Shown in pieces: positions 1-8,127 of a stretch of DNA of 38,908 nucleotides. Position numbers and translations under genes: made by a program. Below the pieces are notes generated by a model. It worked only from the letters and a program-made list of their open reading frames with translations, was not told the DNA's origin and ran no database searches. This DNA is from Actinobacteria bacterium HGW-Actinobacteria-7 (GTDB lineage: Bacteria; Actinomycetota; Coriobacteriia; Anaerosomatales; PHET01), in NCBI GenBank assembly GCA_002841275.1, contig PHET01000021.1, positions 1 to 38,908 on the forward strand. The letters are read 5' to 3'. Numbering within the stretch: the first letter of the stretch is position 1; each line of letters starts with the position of its first letter.

Positions 1-92
1 CCTGTTCAGTTGTGGCTTCGACACCAACAACCGTTCAGGACGGGGTCCTCAACTGTCAACAACCTATGTGGGAACTACAACTAGGCTACTCG

Positions 93-1472
93 CTATACCT
101 TGCTTGCCGCGTCGATCGCTGCAGCCTTGATGACCTCACCGACAGTCGGGTGGCCGTGCACGGTCTCCGCCAGCTGCCCGACGGTGATGCCCCATCGCTT
201 GGCGACGGCGACCTCTTGGATGATCTCAACGGCGTGTGGGCCGACAATCTGACAGCCCACGATCAACCCTGTGCCCTTCTCGGCCACCAGTTGCACGAAC
301 CCATCGCTCTCACCTTCGCCTAGCGCCTTGCCGTTGGCGGCGAACTTCGAGATGGCCTGGATCGCATCGACACCGCGCTCCTTGGCGCCATCGCGCGAAC
401 TGCCCACAACGCCGACCTCCGGGAAGGTGTAGACGGCCGCAGGAACCGCCGAGTAGTCGAGCGACTCGAGGTGTTCCTCGCCCTTGAGCGCCGCGACCGC
501 ATTACGTGCAGCCAGCACGCCCTCCTCCTCGGCGACGTGCGCGAGCATCATGCCGCCGATAAGGTCACCGATCGCGTACACGCCCTCGATGTTGGTGCGG
601 AAGTACTCGTCGGCCTTGATCGCACGACGGTCGAACTCGATGCCGGCCTCCTCGAAGCCGAAGCCGGCGGAGTTAGGCACGCGACCCACTGCGCTCATGA
701 CGATGTCACTCTCCAGAACGCCACCACTCTTGAGCGTCGAGAACATTCGCCCGTCGCGACGCTCAACCGACTCGACCGCGTCGCCAATATGGAACTCCAC
801 GCCCTTCTCGGCCAGCGCGGTCTGCATCGAACGTGCGACGCGCTTGTCGTTGCCGGGAAGCACCTGGTCCATGAGCTCGACGACGATCACCTTCGAGCCG
901 AACGCCGCGTACGCGCACGCGAACTCGAGCCCGATGACGCCTCCGCCGATAATCACGATGCTCTGCGGGATCTCAGTGAGTGACACGGCGTTGTCGCTCG
1001 TCCACACGCCCTCCAGCTCGTGGTCGATGCTCGGAAGCTTGAAGACGAGCGAACCAGTGGCGAGGATGACGGCGTCAGCCTCGACCGTTCGGCTTGATCC
1101 GTCCGCCACGGCGACCTCGATGGTGCTCGGGCTCGAGAGCCGACCCTCGCCAGCGATGACTTCGACCTTGAGGCGCTTCGCCATGCTCTCGATCTGGCCC
1201 ACCAGCTCGTCGACCACGCCTTCCTTGCGGGCGCGCAGGCGCGCAACATCGACCGTAGCGACTGAAGCGTTCAGCCCAAACTCATGCGCATCTCGCGTGT
1301 CGGCGACGATATGTGCCGAGCGCAGGATGGTCTTGGTGGGGATGCATCCCCAGTTCAGGCAGGTACCGCCAAGACGCTCGCGCTCGACCAGCACCACATC
1401 GGCACCCAGACGGGCCGCCTCGAAAGCCGCCGAGTATCCGCCGGGGCCGCCACCAAGTACAGCGATACGCAT
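93..1472 (-). CDS. lpdA: Dihydrolipoyl dehydrogenase (E3 / glycine cleavage L-protein)
   Basis: FAD-dependent disulfide oxidoreductase of 459 residues that re-oxidises protein-bound dihydrolipoamide with NAD+. The N-terminal FAD-binding GGGPGG is at residues 7-12. The redox-active pair is Cys38 and Cys43 in GGTCLNWGCIPTK. A second Rossmann motif, GGGVIG, lies near residues 176-181. The C-terminal dimerisation domain carries the catalytic HGHPTVGE, with His441 and Glu446. Length and motif order are standard, so the gene looks intact. The ATG start is preceded by AGGAGG five bases upstream. It is the last gene behind metH-metV-metF, 80 bases after metF, and may also have its own promoter in that gap. 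Beside one-carbon genes the likely partner is the glycine cleavage H-protein, but no gcv gene or 2-oxoacid dehydrogenase gene lies in the window, so the partner complex is inferred. Confidence 0.95.
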   Translation of the reverse strand: MRIAVLGGGPGGYSAAFEAARLGADVVLVERERLGGTCLNWGCIPTKTILRSAHIVADTRDAHEFGLNASVATVDVARLRARKEGVVDELVGQIESMAKRLKVEVIAGEGRLSSPSTIEVAVADGSSRTVEADAVILATGSLVFKLPSIDHELEGVWTSDNAVSLTEIPQSIVIIGGGVIGLEFACAYAAFGSKVIVVELMDQVLPGNDKRVARSMQTALAEKGVEFHIGDAVESVERRDGRMFSTLKSGGVLESDIVMSAVGRVPNSAGFGFEEAGIEFDRRAIKADEYFRTNIEGVYAIGDLIGGMMLAHVAEEEGVLAARNAVAALKGEEHLESLDYSAVPAAVYTFPEVGVVGSSRDGAKERGVDAIQAISKFAANGKALGEGESDGFVQLVAEKGTGLIVGCQIVGPHAVEIIQEVAVAKRWGITVGQLAETVHGHPTVGEVIKAAAIDAASKV

Positions 1473-1514
1473 GAAGTCCTCCTGATATGCACCGGAATCA
1501 CGAAACGTGCGGGT

Positions 1515-1520
1515 AGTGTA
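1515..1520 (-). promoter_or_regulatory. Candidate extended -10 element for lpdA
   Basis: On the minus strand the metF-lpdA gap contains TGCTACACT, an extended -10 type element (TGn followed by TACACT), 42 bases before the lpdA ATG. No convincing -35 is seen. The same TACACT hexamer precedes the Nudix, EamA and pcrA genes, which supports it as a housekeeping -10 variant here. It would let lpdA be transcribed separately from the metHVF operon. Confidence 0.4.
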
Positions 1521-1552
1521 GCACCCGGATGGTTGCCCGAATCGGCCGCTGA

Positions 1553-2422
1553 CTACAGTCCCGCGCCCTCGAGAATACGCTCGACCACGTCGTCCGCTCC
1601 CAGAGGCATGACGTGCACGCCGTGGGCGATGTCGCGGATCTCACGCACCTGTTCGGTGGCCAGCGCAATCGCCTCAGCCATTGGATCCGCGGCGCCCTTG
1701 ATGCGACTCCCGATATGGTCGGGGATCATCATGCCGGCGAGCTTGGTGTTGACGAAGTCGATCACACGACCGTTCTTCAGCAGCAAGATGCTCGCGATGA
1801 GCTTCACGCCATACGGGGCGAGTGCGTCGACGGCGCGCGCCAGCTTGTCTGTGTCCATGACCGCCTGGGTCTGGAAGAACGTAGCCCCTGCCTCTGCTTT
1901 CTGCACCGCGCGCTCCAGCTGGATCTCCCACGGTTCGGCTTCGGGAAACATCGCGCCGCCGAGAAGAAACCCCGTCGCTCCGGTCAACTCGCTGCCGTTC
2001 ATGTCGACGCCCTCGTTCATGCCCTTGGCTACCGCGAGCAGCTGCGTGGAGTCGAGGTCGAACACGCCTTTGGCCTTGGTGTGGTCGCCGCTTCGCGGGT
2101 CATCACCGGTGACCATGAGCACGTTTTCGAGCCCCAAGGTCCAAGCGGCCAGCAGGTCGCTCTGTAGAGCAAGTCGGTTCCGGTCCCTGCAGGTCTGCTG
2201 GAAGATCGGCTCGTAGCCCGCCTCGAGCGCGGCCTTCGAAGCGGCCAGCGAGCTGAGATGCAGTGTGGCACCTTGATTGTCCGTGATGTTGATGGCGTGG
2301 CAGAGCGGCCCCAACGTGTCCAGGCTGGCGCGCATCGCCGAGTAGTCCGTGCCATGGGGCGGAGCCACCTCGCCGGTGATCACGAACTCACCGCGATCGA
2401 GCGCATCCCTCAGCCGACTCAT
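1553..2422 (-). CDS. metF: Methylenetetrahydrofolate reductase, MetF
   Basis: TIM-barrel flavoprotein of 289 residues that reduces 5,10-methylene-tetrahydrofolate to 5-methyl-tetrahydrofolate. It has the N-terminal strand with the expected catalytic Glu (GEVAPP, Glu18), the INITDNQGA segment, the VTGDDPRSGDH segment and the FFQTQAV segment, all conserved in the MetF family. The ATG overlaps the metV stop as ATGA, implying translational coupling. Adjacency to metV is the arrangement found in acetogens and other anaerobes, where a MetV partner accompanies MetF. The electron donor may therefore not be NADH, but that cannot be read from sequence. No C-terminal extension is present. Confidence 0.93.
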   Translation of the reverse strand: MSRLRDALDRGEFVITGEVAPPHGTDYSAMRASLDTLGPLCHAINITDNQGATLHLSSLAASKAALEAGYEPIFQQTCRDRNRLALQSDLLAAWTLGLENVLMVTGDDPRSGDHTKAKGVFDLDSTQLLAVAKGMNEGVDMNGSELTGATGFLLGGAMFPEAEPWEIQLERAVQKAEAGATFFQTQAVMDTDKLARAVDALAPYGVKLIASILLLKNGRVIDFVNTKLAGMMIPDHIGSRIKGAADPMAEAIALATEQVREIRDIAHGVHVMPLGADDVVERILEGAGL

Positions 2423-3078
2423 TGGCCTTTCCTCTCGCGCGTGTTGATCGAGCCGGGCTTGAGCTTCACCGAGTTGTCCTTGGCCGGAATCACGCGCGTC
2501 GCACTGCGGCCCTGCTCGGCAAGCCTGCGCTTAATACGGACGTGCGTGCACTCGCGATCGGTCTGCACCTCGCACATGCCGTTCCACATCCCGCCACACG
2601 GCCCGTTGAGCAGCCCCTTGGGGCAGGTCGTCACCGGGCATATGCCTGCGGTCAGATCGAGCACGCAGTCGCCGCAGGTCTGACAGCGCTCTTCGTACAC
2701 GCCGCTGCGCAGCACGGTCCCCAGAAACGCGCTTTCGAGTCCGGGGAAGACCGGCTTCTTCACGGCATCGGCCACCGTCTGCACGCCCGCACCACACGCG
2801 AGCACGACCACCGCGTCCGCGGCGTCCACTGACCCGAAATGCTTCCGGGTCTCAAGCTTGGTGCCGCCCAGGTGGCAGGCGACCTCGCCCACCGCCCAAC
2901 CAGTCACCTGATAGCCATCGGCCTCCAAGCGCGCCTTGGCGACCGCCAGCTCCTTCTCGCCGCCGGTATGCGCCACCGTCGCGCACTGACCGCAGCCCAT
3001 CAGGAACACCGATTTGGCGTCGATGCTCTCAAGATTCGCCTTGATACGCGCCCAGTCGCGCGGCTTGGTGACGATCAC
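2419..3078 (-). CDS. metV: MetV-like methylenetetrahydrofolate reductase C-terminal (Cys-rich) protein
   Basis: Cysteine-rich protein of 219 residues matching the MTHFR_C / MetV family, a small partner subunit of MetF in anaerobes. The N-terminal part has CGQCATVAHTGG. A central CGAGVQ and the C-terminal run CQTCGDC, CPVTTCPKG, GPCGG and MCEV provide many candidate metal ligands. The start is placed at the GTG overlapping the upstream metH stop (GTGA), with AGGGG eight bases before it. The open frame extends 29 codons further upstream, but that part lies inside metH and shows no family similarity. Order and overlaps (metH-metV-metF) suggest the MetVF complex makes methyl-tetrahydrofolate that the upstream methyltransferase consumes. 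Confidence 0.88.
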   Translation of the reverse strand: MIVTKPRDWARIKANLESIDAKSVFLMGCGQCATVAHTGGEKELAVAKARLEADGYQVTGWAVGEVACHLGGTKLETRKHFGSVDAADAVVVLACGAGVQTVADAVKKPVFPGLESAFLGTVLRSGVYEERCQTCGDCVLDLTAGICPVTTCPKGLLNGPCGGMWNGMCEVQTDRECTHVRIKRRLAEQGRSATRVIPAKDNSVKLKPGSINTRERKGQ

Positions 3079-5525
3079 TGTTCGCCCCTCGCAATCGCGG
3101 TTCGCACGACATCGACGCACCCGGGCGCATCGGCCGAGTACCCCGCGCCGATCTGGTCCGCCCACTCCTGCGTGACCACCGCCCCGCCCACGAACACCGG
3201 CAGCTGCGAGAACGCATCACGCAACGCCGACACCGTCGCGGTCATCGCGGGAAGCGTCGTGGTCATGAGAGCCGAGAGGCACACCGCATCGGACCCGGCG
3301 GCGGCCTCCAGGATCGCCTCGGCGGGTACGTCCACGCCCAGGTCAGCGACCTCGAAGCCCTGACTCTCCAGCAGCGAGACGCAGATGTCCTTGCCAATCG
3401 AATGGATATCGCCCTTCACCGTCGCGAAGACGACCTTGCCTGCCGAGGAACCCGCCCCGCCCTCGGGCAGGTGCTGTTTGATTCGCGCCACCGCGGCTTT
3501 CATCGCCTCGGCCGCAACCATCATCTGGGGCAGGAACACCTCGCCGCGCCCGTAAGCATCACCCATGCGCTGGATCGCGGGCGTCAGCACCTCTGCGATA
3601 ACGCGCTCCGCAGGAGTGCCCGCAGCGATGACCGCATCGGCCAGCTCGGGAGCCGCGTCGGAGTCACCTCGAAGCACCGCCGTCTCAAGCGCCACGCGGG
3701 GATCGGTAGCTGCTGTGCCCTCGCTCACGCTGCCGGTAGCGGCCTCGACACCGGCAGCGGCCTTTTCAAGCGCCGACTCGTAGGCGGCAGTCCATGCGGG
3801 CCACGCCTCACCGTGCGCGTCGGGGCTCTCGCCGGCCACGCGCGCCTGACTTGCGAGCCGCACTGCCTCCATGGCCACATGATCGCCCGGATTCGCAATC
3901 GCCGAGTCCAGCCCGGCTGCAGCCGCAGCGTCAATGAACGCCGCGTTGAGCAGAGCGCGGTCGGGCAGACCATGCGAGACGTTCGACACACCCAGCACCG
4001 TTGCCAGCCCGGCCGCGTGCGCCGCACGCACCGCAGCGACCGTCGTTGAGGGCGCCTCGGCGTCAGTCGCGGCCGTCATCACCAGAGCGTCGACCACCAG
4101 GTCGTGGTCGAGCATGCCGAGCGACAGCGCCGCAGAACGGATGCGCTCGATGACCGCCATGCGTCCTTCGGCGGTCGTAGGAATCCCCGTGTCATCGAGC
4201 GCGAGCGCTACGACGGCCGCACCGTAGCGAACCGCCAGCGGAAGTACCGCTTCGAGCGACTCAGGATCGCCGTTCACGCTGTTGATCAGCGCGCGGCCCG
4301 GATACACGCGAAGCGCAGCTTCCAGCGCGAGCGGGTCGGTGGTGTCCAGTACCAGAGGCAACTCACTGGTGCCAACGCAGGCGAGCACGGCGGCCGGCAG
4401 TGTCGCCACCGCATCGACTCCGGCGGCACCCACGTTCACATCCAGAAGATCGGCACCCGCCGCCTCCTGCTCCGAGGCAAACGTGCGCACAACACTCATC
4501 GACCCTGCCAGCAGCGTCTCTTTGAGCGTCGGCTTGCCAGTGGGGTTGATGCGCTCACCGATTACGCGCAGCGGCTGGCCCGGCCCCAGGACCACGGTAC
4601 GCCGAGGACCCGCAAGTACGGTTCCCGAGTAACCCCGGCCGGAAATCGCAACGATGTCTTTGTCTGCAACCGCATCGACGATCGCGCCTGTATAGGCTGG
4701 CGACGATCCGCAGCACGACCCTATGGCCGCTGCCCCGGCACGCCACGCGCGCTCCGCGAATGCACCCATCTCATCGGGTGTGCCCGGGAACACGGTCTTG
4801 CCCTCCGCGTTGAGCGTGGGCAGACCCGCGTTGGGCTGCACGACGATCGGCAGCGTGGTCGCGGCTACCATCTGACCCAGAAGCGGCAGCATCTGTTCCG
4901 GGCCCAGCCCGCAGTTCATGCCCACTGCGTCAGCACCGGCGGCTTCGAGGATCACAGCCGCTGTCCCAGGATCGGTTCCCGAGAGATCCATCCGGCCAGA
5001 CAACCCGAACGTGCAGCTTGCGATGACCGGCAGGTCGCACACGCTCTTGGCTGCGAGCACCGCGCATCGGGCTTCCGCGATGTCGGTCATGGTCTCGATG
5101 AAGATCGCGTCGGGCCCCTCGGCAGCGAGTGCCGCAGCCTGCTCCGCGAACGCCGAGAAGACCTCTTCGAACGTCGCGGTTCCCAGTGGCTGCATCACAA
5201 GGCCCGTCGGACCGATGTCGCCCAGTACGTGCGGAGCACCGTGCTGCTTCGCTACGCGCACTGCCGCCCGGTTGAACTCCTCTACGCGGTCGGCATAGCC
5301 GTACTCCGCGAGTTTTGGGCCTGAGCCCCCAAAGGTGTTGGTGATACAGCAGTCGCTACCCGCGAGCGCATAGAGGCTGAGCACCTGGCCCACCATATCG
5401 GGCGCAGTCACGTTGAGCAGCTCGGGACACTCGCCTGCCGGCAGGCCGGCACTCTGGAGCATCGTGCCCATTGCTCCGTCAAGTACGAGCACTTCTCGGC
5501 CGAGTCTCATCATGATGTCAGGCAT
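3075..5525 (-). CDS. metH: Cobalamin-dependent methionine synthase, short form without AdoMet activation domain
   Basis: 816-residue corrinoid methyltransferase with three recognisable modules. Residues 1-300 form the homocysteine-binding barrel, with zinc ligands Cys205, Cys271 and Cys272 (GMNCG and GSCCGSSP). Residues about 315-580 form a pterin-binding barrel starting with RVIGERINPTG. Residues about 610-816 form the B12-binding cap and Rossmann domain, with cobalt-ligand His708 in DIHSIGKD. It should transfer the methyl group of methyl-tetrahydrofolate to homocysteine. It ends right after the B12 domain, so the roughly 330-residue AdoMet-binding reactivation domain of E. coli MetH is missing. 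Short forms like this occur in Thermotoga and many anaerobes. The ATG has GGAAGG seven bases upstream. No cobalamin riboswitch fits in the 39-base gap before it. Confidence 0.92.
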   Translation of the reverse strand: MPDIMMRLGREVLVLDGAMGTMLQSAGLPAGECPELLNVTAPDMVGQVLSLYALAGSDCCITNTFGGSGPKLAEYGYADRVEEFNRAAVRVAKQHGAPHVLGDIGPTGLVMQPLGTATFEEVFSAFAEQAAALAAEGPDAIFIETMTDIAEARCAVLAAKSVCDLPVIASCTFGLSGRMDLSGTDPGTAAVILEAAGADAVGMNCGLGPEQMLPLLGQMVAATTLPIVVQPNAGLPTLNAEGKTVFPGTPDEMGAFAERAWRAGAAAIGSCCGSSPAYTGAIVDAVADKDIVAISGRGYSGTVLAGPRRTVVLGPGQPLRVIGERINPTGKPTLKETLLAGSMSVVRTFASEQEAAGADLLDVNVGAAGVDAVATLPAAVLACVGTSELPLVLDTTDPLALEAALRVYPGRALINSVNGDPESLEAVLPLAVRYGAAVVALALDDTGIPTTAEGRMAVIERIRSAALSLGMLDHDLVVDALVMTAATDAEAPSTTVAAVRAAHAAGLATVLGVSNVSHGLPDRALLNAAFIDAAAAAGLDSAIANPGDHVAMEAVRLASQARVAGESPDAHGEAWPAWTAAYESALEKAAAGVEAATGSVSEGTAATDPRVALETAVLRGDSDAAPELADAVIAAGTPAERVIAEVLTPAIQRMGDAYGRGEVFLPQMMVAAEAMKAAVARIKQHLPEGGAGSSAGKVVFATVKGDIHSIGKDICVSLLESQGFEVADLGVDVPAEAILEAAAGSDAVCLSALMTTTLPAMTATVSALRDAFSQLPVFVGGAVVTQEWADQIGAGYSADAPGCVDVVRTAIARGEQ

Positions 5526-5564
5526 AGCGCACCTTCCTGCACAGGCGTGTGATACGGAGCAGCC

Positions 5565-6008
5565 CTACAGGCAGTTAAGGCGCCAGAGGGCCGCCGCGAC
5601 GATATCCGAATGGTCGAATGCGAGCTCCTTGGGAAGCTTGCCGACGGAGAACCACCGCGCCTCAGCGGCGTCATCACCCGAGACCACGAAGGGCTCTTCG
5701 AGGCCGATGTCGGCCAAGTACGCCGCGCTGGCAGTCCATCCGCGAGGGTCACGGCCGGGATCTGCGAACGTGCCGATGGGAACCAGTGGGCCTTCCCAGA
5801 TCAGTCCGGTCTCCTCGGCCAGCTCGCGACGCGCAGCAGCAACAGGTCGCTCACCCTCGTCGACGAACCCGCCGGGCAGCGCCCAGCAGTCCTTGTGCGG
5901 CTCAGCGCCTCGACGCACGAGCAGCACCCTGCGGTCAGTGGGCTCGCCACAGAACACGACGGTGTCGCAGCACAGGGCCGGGCGTGGGTAGTCATAGGTG
6001 TATTGCAT
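5565..6008 (-). CDS. Nudix hydrolase (COG1051, ADP-ribose pyrophosphatase-like)
   Basis: 147-residue Nudix protein. The Nudix box runs from Gly47 to Leu69 with the expected G-x5-E-x7-REUxEExGU spacing (GFVDEGE ... [10 protein letters not shown]), so all metal-binding glutamates are present. The N-terminal PRPAL and the CWALPGGFV entry resemble the COG1051 group, which includes ADP-ribose and NAD-related pyrophosphatases; the exact substrate cannot be assigned. The only good start is the ATG at 6008. No Shine-Dalgarno sequence precedes it, and a TACACT -10 element ends six bases upstream, so the mRNA probably begins at or next to the ATG. It is the first gene before metH, 39 bases upstream of it on the same strand. 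Confidence 0.88.
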   Translation of the reverse strand: MQYTYDYPRPALCCDTVVFCGEPTDRRVLLVRRGAEPHKDCWALPGGFVDEGERPVAAARRELAEETGLIWEGPLVPIGTFADPGRDPRGWTASAAYLADIGLEEPFVVSGDDAAEARWFSVGKLPKELAFDHSDIVAAALWRLNCL

Positions 6009-6014
6009 GTGACC

Positions 6015-6020
6015 AGTGTA
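6015..6020 (-). promoter_or_regulatory. Candidate -10 element placing the start site at the Nudix ATG (leaderless)
   Basis: TACACT on the minus strand is separated from the Nudix ATG by only six bases (GGTCAC). With the usual 6-8 base distance from -10 to +1, transcription would start on the ATG itself. Lack of a ribosome binding site agrees. No clear -35 hexamer is visible at 16-18 bases. Confidence 0.5.
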
Positions 6021-6088
6021 GCGTTAATGTCCCGCCTCGCCGAGAAAACCCTCCCGCATTGTGTAGCCCTTGCGCGAGTCGTCTGGAC

Positions 6089-6094
6089 TACACT
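6089..6094 (+). promoter_or_regulatory. Candidate -10 element for the EamA transporter gene
   Basis: TACACT in the divergent gap between the Nudix and EamA genes, 35 bases before the TTG start. It is the same hexamer as on the opposite strand at 6015-6020. The -35 region is weak. Confidence 0.4.
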
Positions 6095-6129
6095 GACAAT
6101 CTCAGCAGCCCGTCCTGTGTGGAGGCACG

Positions 6130-7107
6130 TTGTCCAAGCGAGCACGAGTCATCCTGTCTATGCTCACCTTGTATGTCGTATGGGGCACGACATACCTGGG
6201 TATCAAGGTCGGTTTGGACGGGAGTCTGCCGCCTGCCCTGTTTGCTGGCCTGAGAACGGTGCCGGCCGCGTTGATCCTGTTCGCGCTCGCCGCGTTCAGA
6301 GGATCGAGCCTTCGCGTCGAGCCCAGTGCGCTCAGTATCCTGAGCATCGTGGGAATCCTCCTGCTCGTGGGCGGCCAGTACGGAACCATACTCGCCGAGC
6401 AGTACGTGCCTTCGGGCCTCTCGGCACTCATCGTGGCACTGCTTCCGCTCTGGATCGCACTCGCGGAGTCGGTCTTCCCGGACATGCAACGGCCCGGGCG
6501 CCTGGGCTGGCTGGGCCTCATCGTGGGATTCACCGGGCTGGGAATCCTACTCTGGCCGCGACTCACCGGCGTGAGCGCAGGCGCACGCGAGTTCCTTGGT
6601 ATCGGCATCCAGATTCTCGCCACCTGGCTGTGGACCGCCGGTTCGATCTACAGCAAGCGGAACCCGTTGCGCGTCGACGGGATCGTCGCGACCGCCTACG
6701 AGATGCTCTTCGCGGGCGTGGTCACTCTGGCGCTCGGCACGGCGCTGGGTGAGTGGCGGCACTTCTCCCTCACGCCCAAGGGCGCGGGGGCCCTCGCCTA
6801 CCTCACCGTGGTAGGCAGCTGCATCGCGTTCACCGCCTTCGTGTACGCCCTTGCGAACCTGCCCGCCAGCAAAGTCATGACCTATGCGTACATCAATCCC
6901 GTGATCGCCGTGTTCGCAGGGTGGCTTGCCGGCCGCGTCGGTCTCGTTCCGCCCGAGCCCGTCAGCGCGGCGATGTTCATCGGGATGATCGTCATCGTAT
7001 CGGGCGTCGCGCTCACGACCGCATCGCCCACGCTGCCACCCCGAAGACCCGGAAAGCCCCTTGGCGACGCCGAGAACCACCTCGAACCCGTCCCAAGCGA
7101 AGTCTGA
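6130..7107 (+). CDS. EamA/DMT-superfamily membrane transporter
   Basis: 325-residue integral membrane protein of the drug/metabolite transporter superfamily. It has two tandem EamA repeats and about ten hydrophobic segments. The first repeat opens with VVWGTTYLGIK and a GLR motif in helix 2; the second repeat begins around residue 160 and contains the S-x-A-Y-L/V-V-G-S pattern near the end. Such proteins export metabolites or amino acids, and the substrate is unknown. The chosen start is TTG, with GGAGG four bases upstream; the next in-frame ATG lies inside helix 1 and would cut it. The hydrophilic C-terminal tail of about 35 residues is rich in Pro and Arg. The gene is convergent with the PASTA gene, leaving an eight-base gap. 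Confidence 0.85.
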   Translation: MSKRARVILSMLTLYVVWGTTYLGIKVGLDGSLPPALFAGLRTVPAALILFALAAFRGSSLRVEPSALSILSIVGILLLVGGQYGTILAEQYVPSGLSALIVALLPLWIALAESVFPDMQRPGRLGWLGLIVGFTGLGILLWPRLTGVSAGAREFLGIGIQILATWLWTAGSIYSKRNPLRVDGIVATAYEMLFAGVVTLALGTALGEWRHFSLTPKGAGALAYLTVVGSCIAFTAFVYALANLPASKVMTYAYINPVIAVFAGWLAGRVGLVPPEPVSAAMFIGMIVIVSGVALTTASPTLPPRRPGKPLGDAENHLEPVPSEV

Positions 7108-7115
7108 GTTCCTGC

Positions 7116-7928
7116 CTACTCCCCGGAGAGTATGAACACCCGGGAGCCTTCGGCTGCCAGCACCCCGGGCGCCGGATCCTGCTGAAACACGATTCCCGAA
7201 GAGCCGTCGCGCCACTGGATCATCGAACGCGGATCCAAGCCCGCGACCTTGAGTGCCTGGGTCGCTCTGTAAGGCGTCATCCCAATGGTATCCGGAACTT
7301 GCACCTGCCCGGGCGGCGGAGGTCCGAGTGACATCTTCGCCTCGACTGTCGACCCCAGCGGAGAGATCTCACCCGGTTCGGGCGACTGACTGTAGATGAC
7401 ACCTCGGGGCCTGGTCTTGGTGTATCCCCCGGTGCACGAGAGGTTGTAGCCGTCGTTTTCAAGTAGTTCATCGGCTCGGAGCTCTGTGAGCCCCACCACG
7501 CTGGGAACACGGTTGTCGGCGGCTTCCATCCCCTCTGCAGTGCCGCTCTCGGAGCCTACCGAGAACGCCACGACCACCACGACAAGCCCGCCCTTGACCA
7601 GCTTGGTTCCGGCCCGGGGCTTCTGAGACGCGACGGTTCCGGGAGTGACCTTACTGCTGAACGCTGAGTCGACTTCAGCGACAAAACCAGCTCGCTTGAG
7701 CATCTCGGTCGCCGCGTCGCCGGTCATACCCACAACATTGGGTACCGTTGCCGCGGTGAGCATCGAGTTCGAGGTTCTGGAGCCGGACGACGCCGGCACT
7801 TGCCCGTAGTGTAGGAACACCCATATGACCACGACGAACACTATCGCGAGCACGGCCCAGGACAGCCAAGCCGAACGCCGCCGATCACCGTCGCGATCGT
7901 CGCTAGGCTCTGTGTACTCCTCGGTCAC
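7116..7928 (-). CDS. Membrane-anchored protein with three PASTA domains
   Basis: 270-residue protein with a short acidic/basic cytoplasmic head (1-19), one transmembrane helix (about 20-40) and an extracytoplasmic part with three PASTA repeats at roughly 62-125, 143-205 and 212-268. These carry the typical VPNVVGM, VPSVVGL and VPDTIGM openings. PASTA domains bind muropeptide or beta-lactam-like ligands and usually sit on PknB-type kinases or PBPs. No kinase or transpeptidase domain is present here, so a wall-sensing or wall-anchoring role is inferred only. The GTG start has GAGGAGG five bases upstream. The C-terminus is complete, so this is not a broken kinase tail. Confidence 0.85.
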   Translation of the reverse strand: MTEEYTEPSDDRDGDRRRSAWLSWAVLAIVFVVVIWVFLHYGQVPASSGSRTSNSMLTAATVPNVVGMTGDAATEMLKRAGFVAEVDSAFSSKVTPGTVASQKPRAGTKLVKGGLVVVVVAFSVGSESGTAEGMEAADNRVPSVVGLTELRADELLENDGYNLSCTGGYTKTRPRGVIYSQSPEPGEISPLGSTVEAKMSLGPPPPGQVQVPDTIGMTPYRATQALKVAGLDPRSMIQWRDGSSGIVFQQDPAPGVLAAEGSRVFILSGE

Positions 7929-7966
7929 CGCGTCCTCCTCGCGTGCACCGCCCCCGATGCGACTAC

Positions 7967-7972
7967 AGGATA
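7967..7972 (-). promoter_or_regulatory. Candidate -10 element for the PASTA gene
   Basis: TATCCT on the minus strand, 38 bases before the GTG start, is the best -10 match in the 199-base gap shared with the divergent SHOCT gene. No clear -35 was found. The rest of the gap holds CTCAAAATGAG, a small inverted repeat at about 8030-8040, of unknown use. Confidence 0.3.
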
Positions 7973-8127
7973 GCGCGCTCCGCCCAAACGGTCTTCATTC
8001 CATCTCCACACTCGATACATCGGCGATTCTCAAAATGAGGCAATACTCAATTCAAGAGCTGACGCCGCACGCGTCATGGCGGAGTTGCGGCTCGACAAGA
8101 CCCGCACTGGAGACGAGGAGGCGCGCG

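Noticed and set aside
1-92. Left-edge non-coding sequence with repeated CAACAACC and a TTGACA-like hexamer on the minus strand
   Set aside because: There is no -10 at a usable distance, and the neighbouring gene is outside the window, so no feature can be supported.
484-1485. Open frame of 333 codons on the plus strand
   Set aside because: It is antisense to lpdA and Ser/Thr-rich without motifs.
4104-5324. Open frame of 406 codons on the plus strand
   Set aside because: It lies opposite metH, which has full domain conservation. Its product is Arg/His-rich with no motif, as expected of an antisense shadow in GC-rich DNA.
5526-5564. Possible cobalamin or SAM riboswitch before the metH gene
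   Set aside because: The gap is only 39 bases, and no B12 box or SAM motif is seen there or upstream of the Nudix gene.
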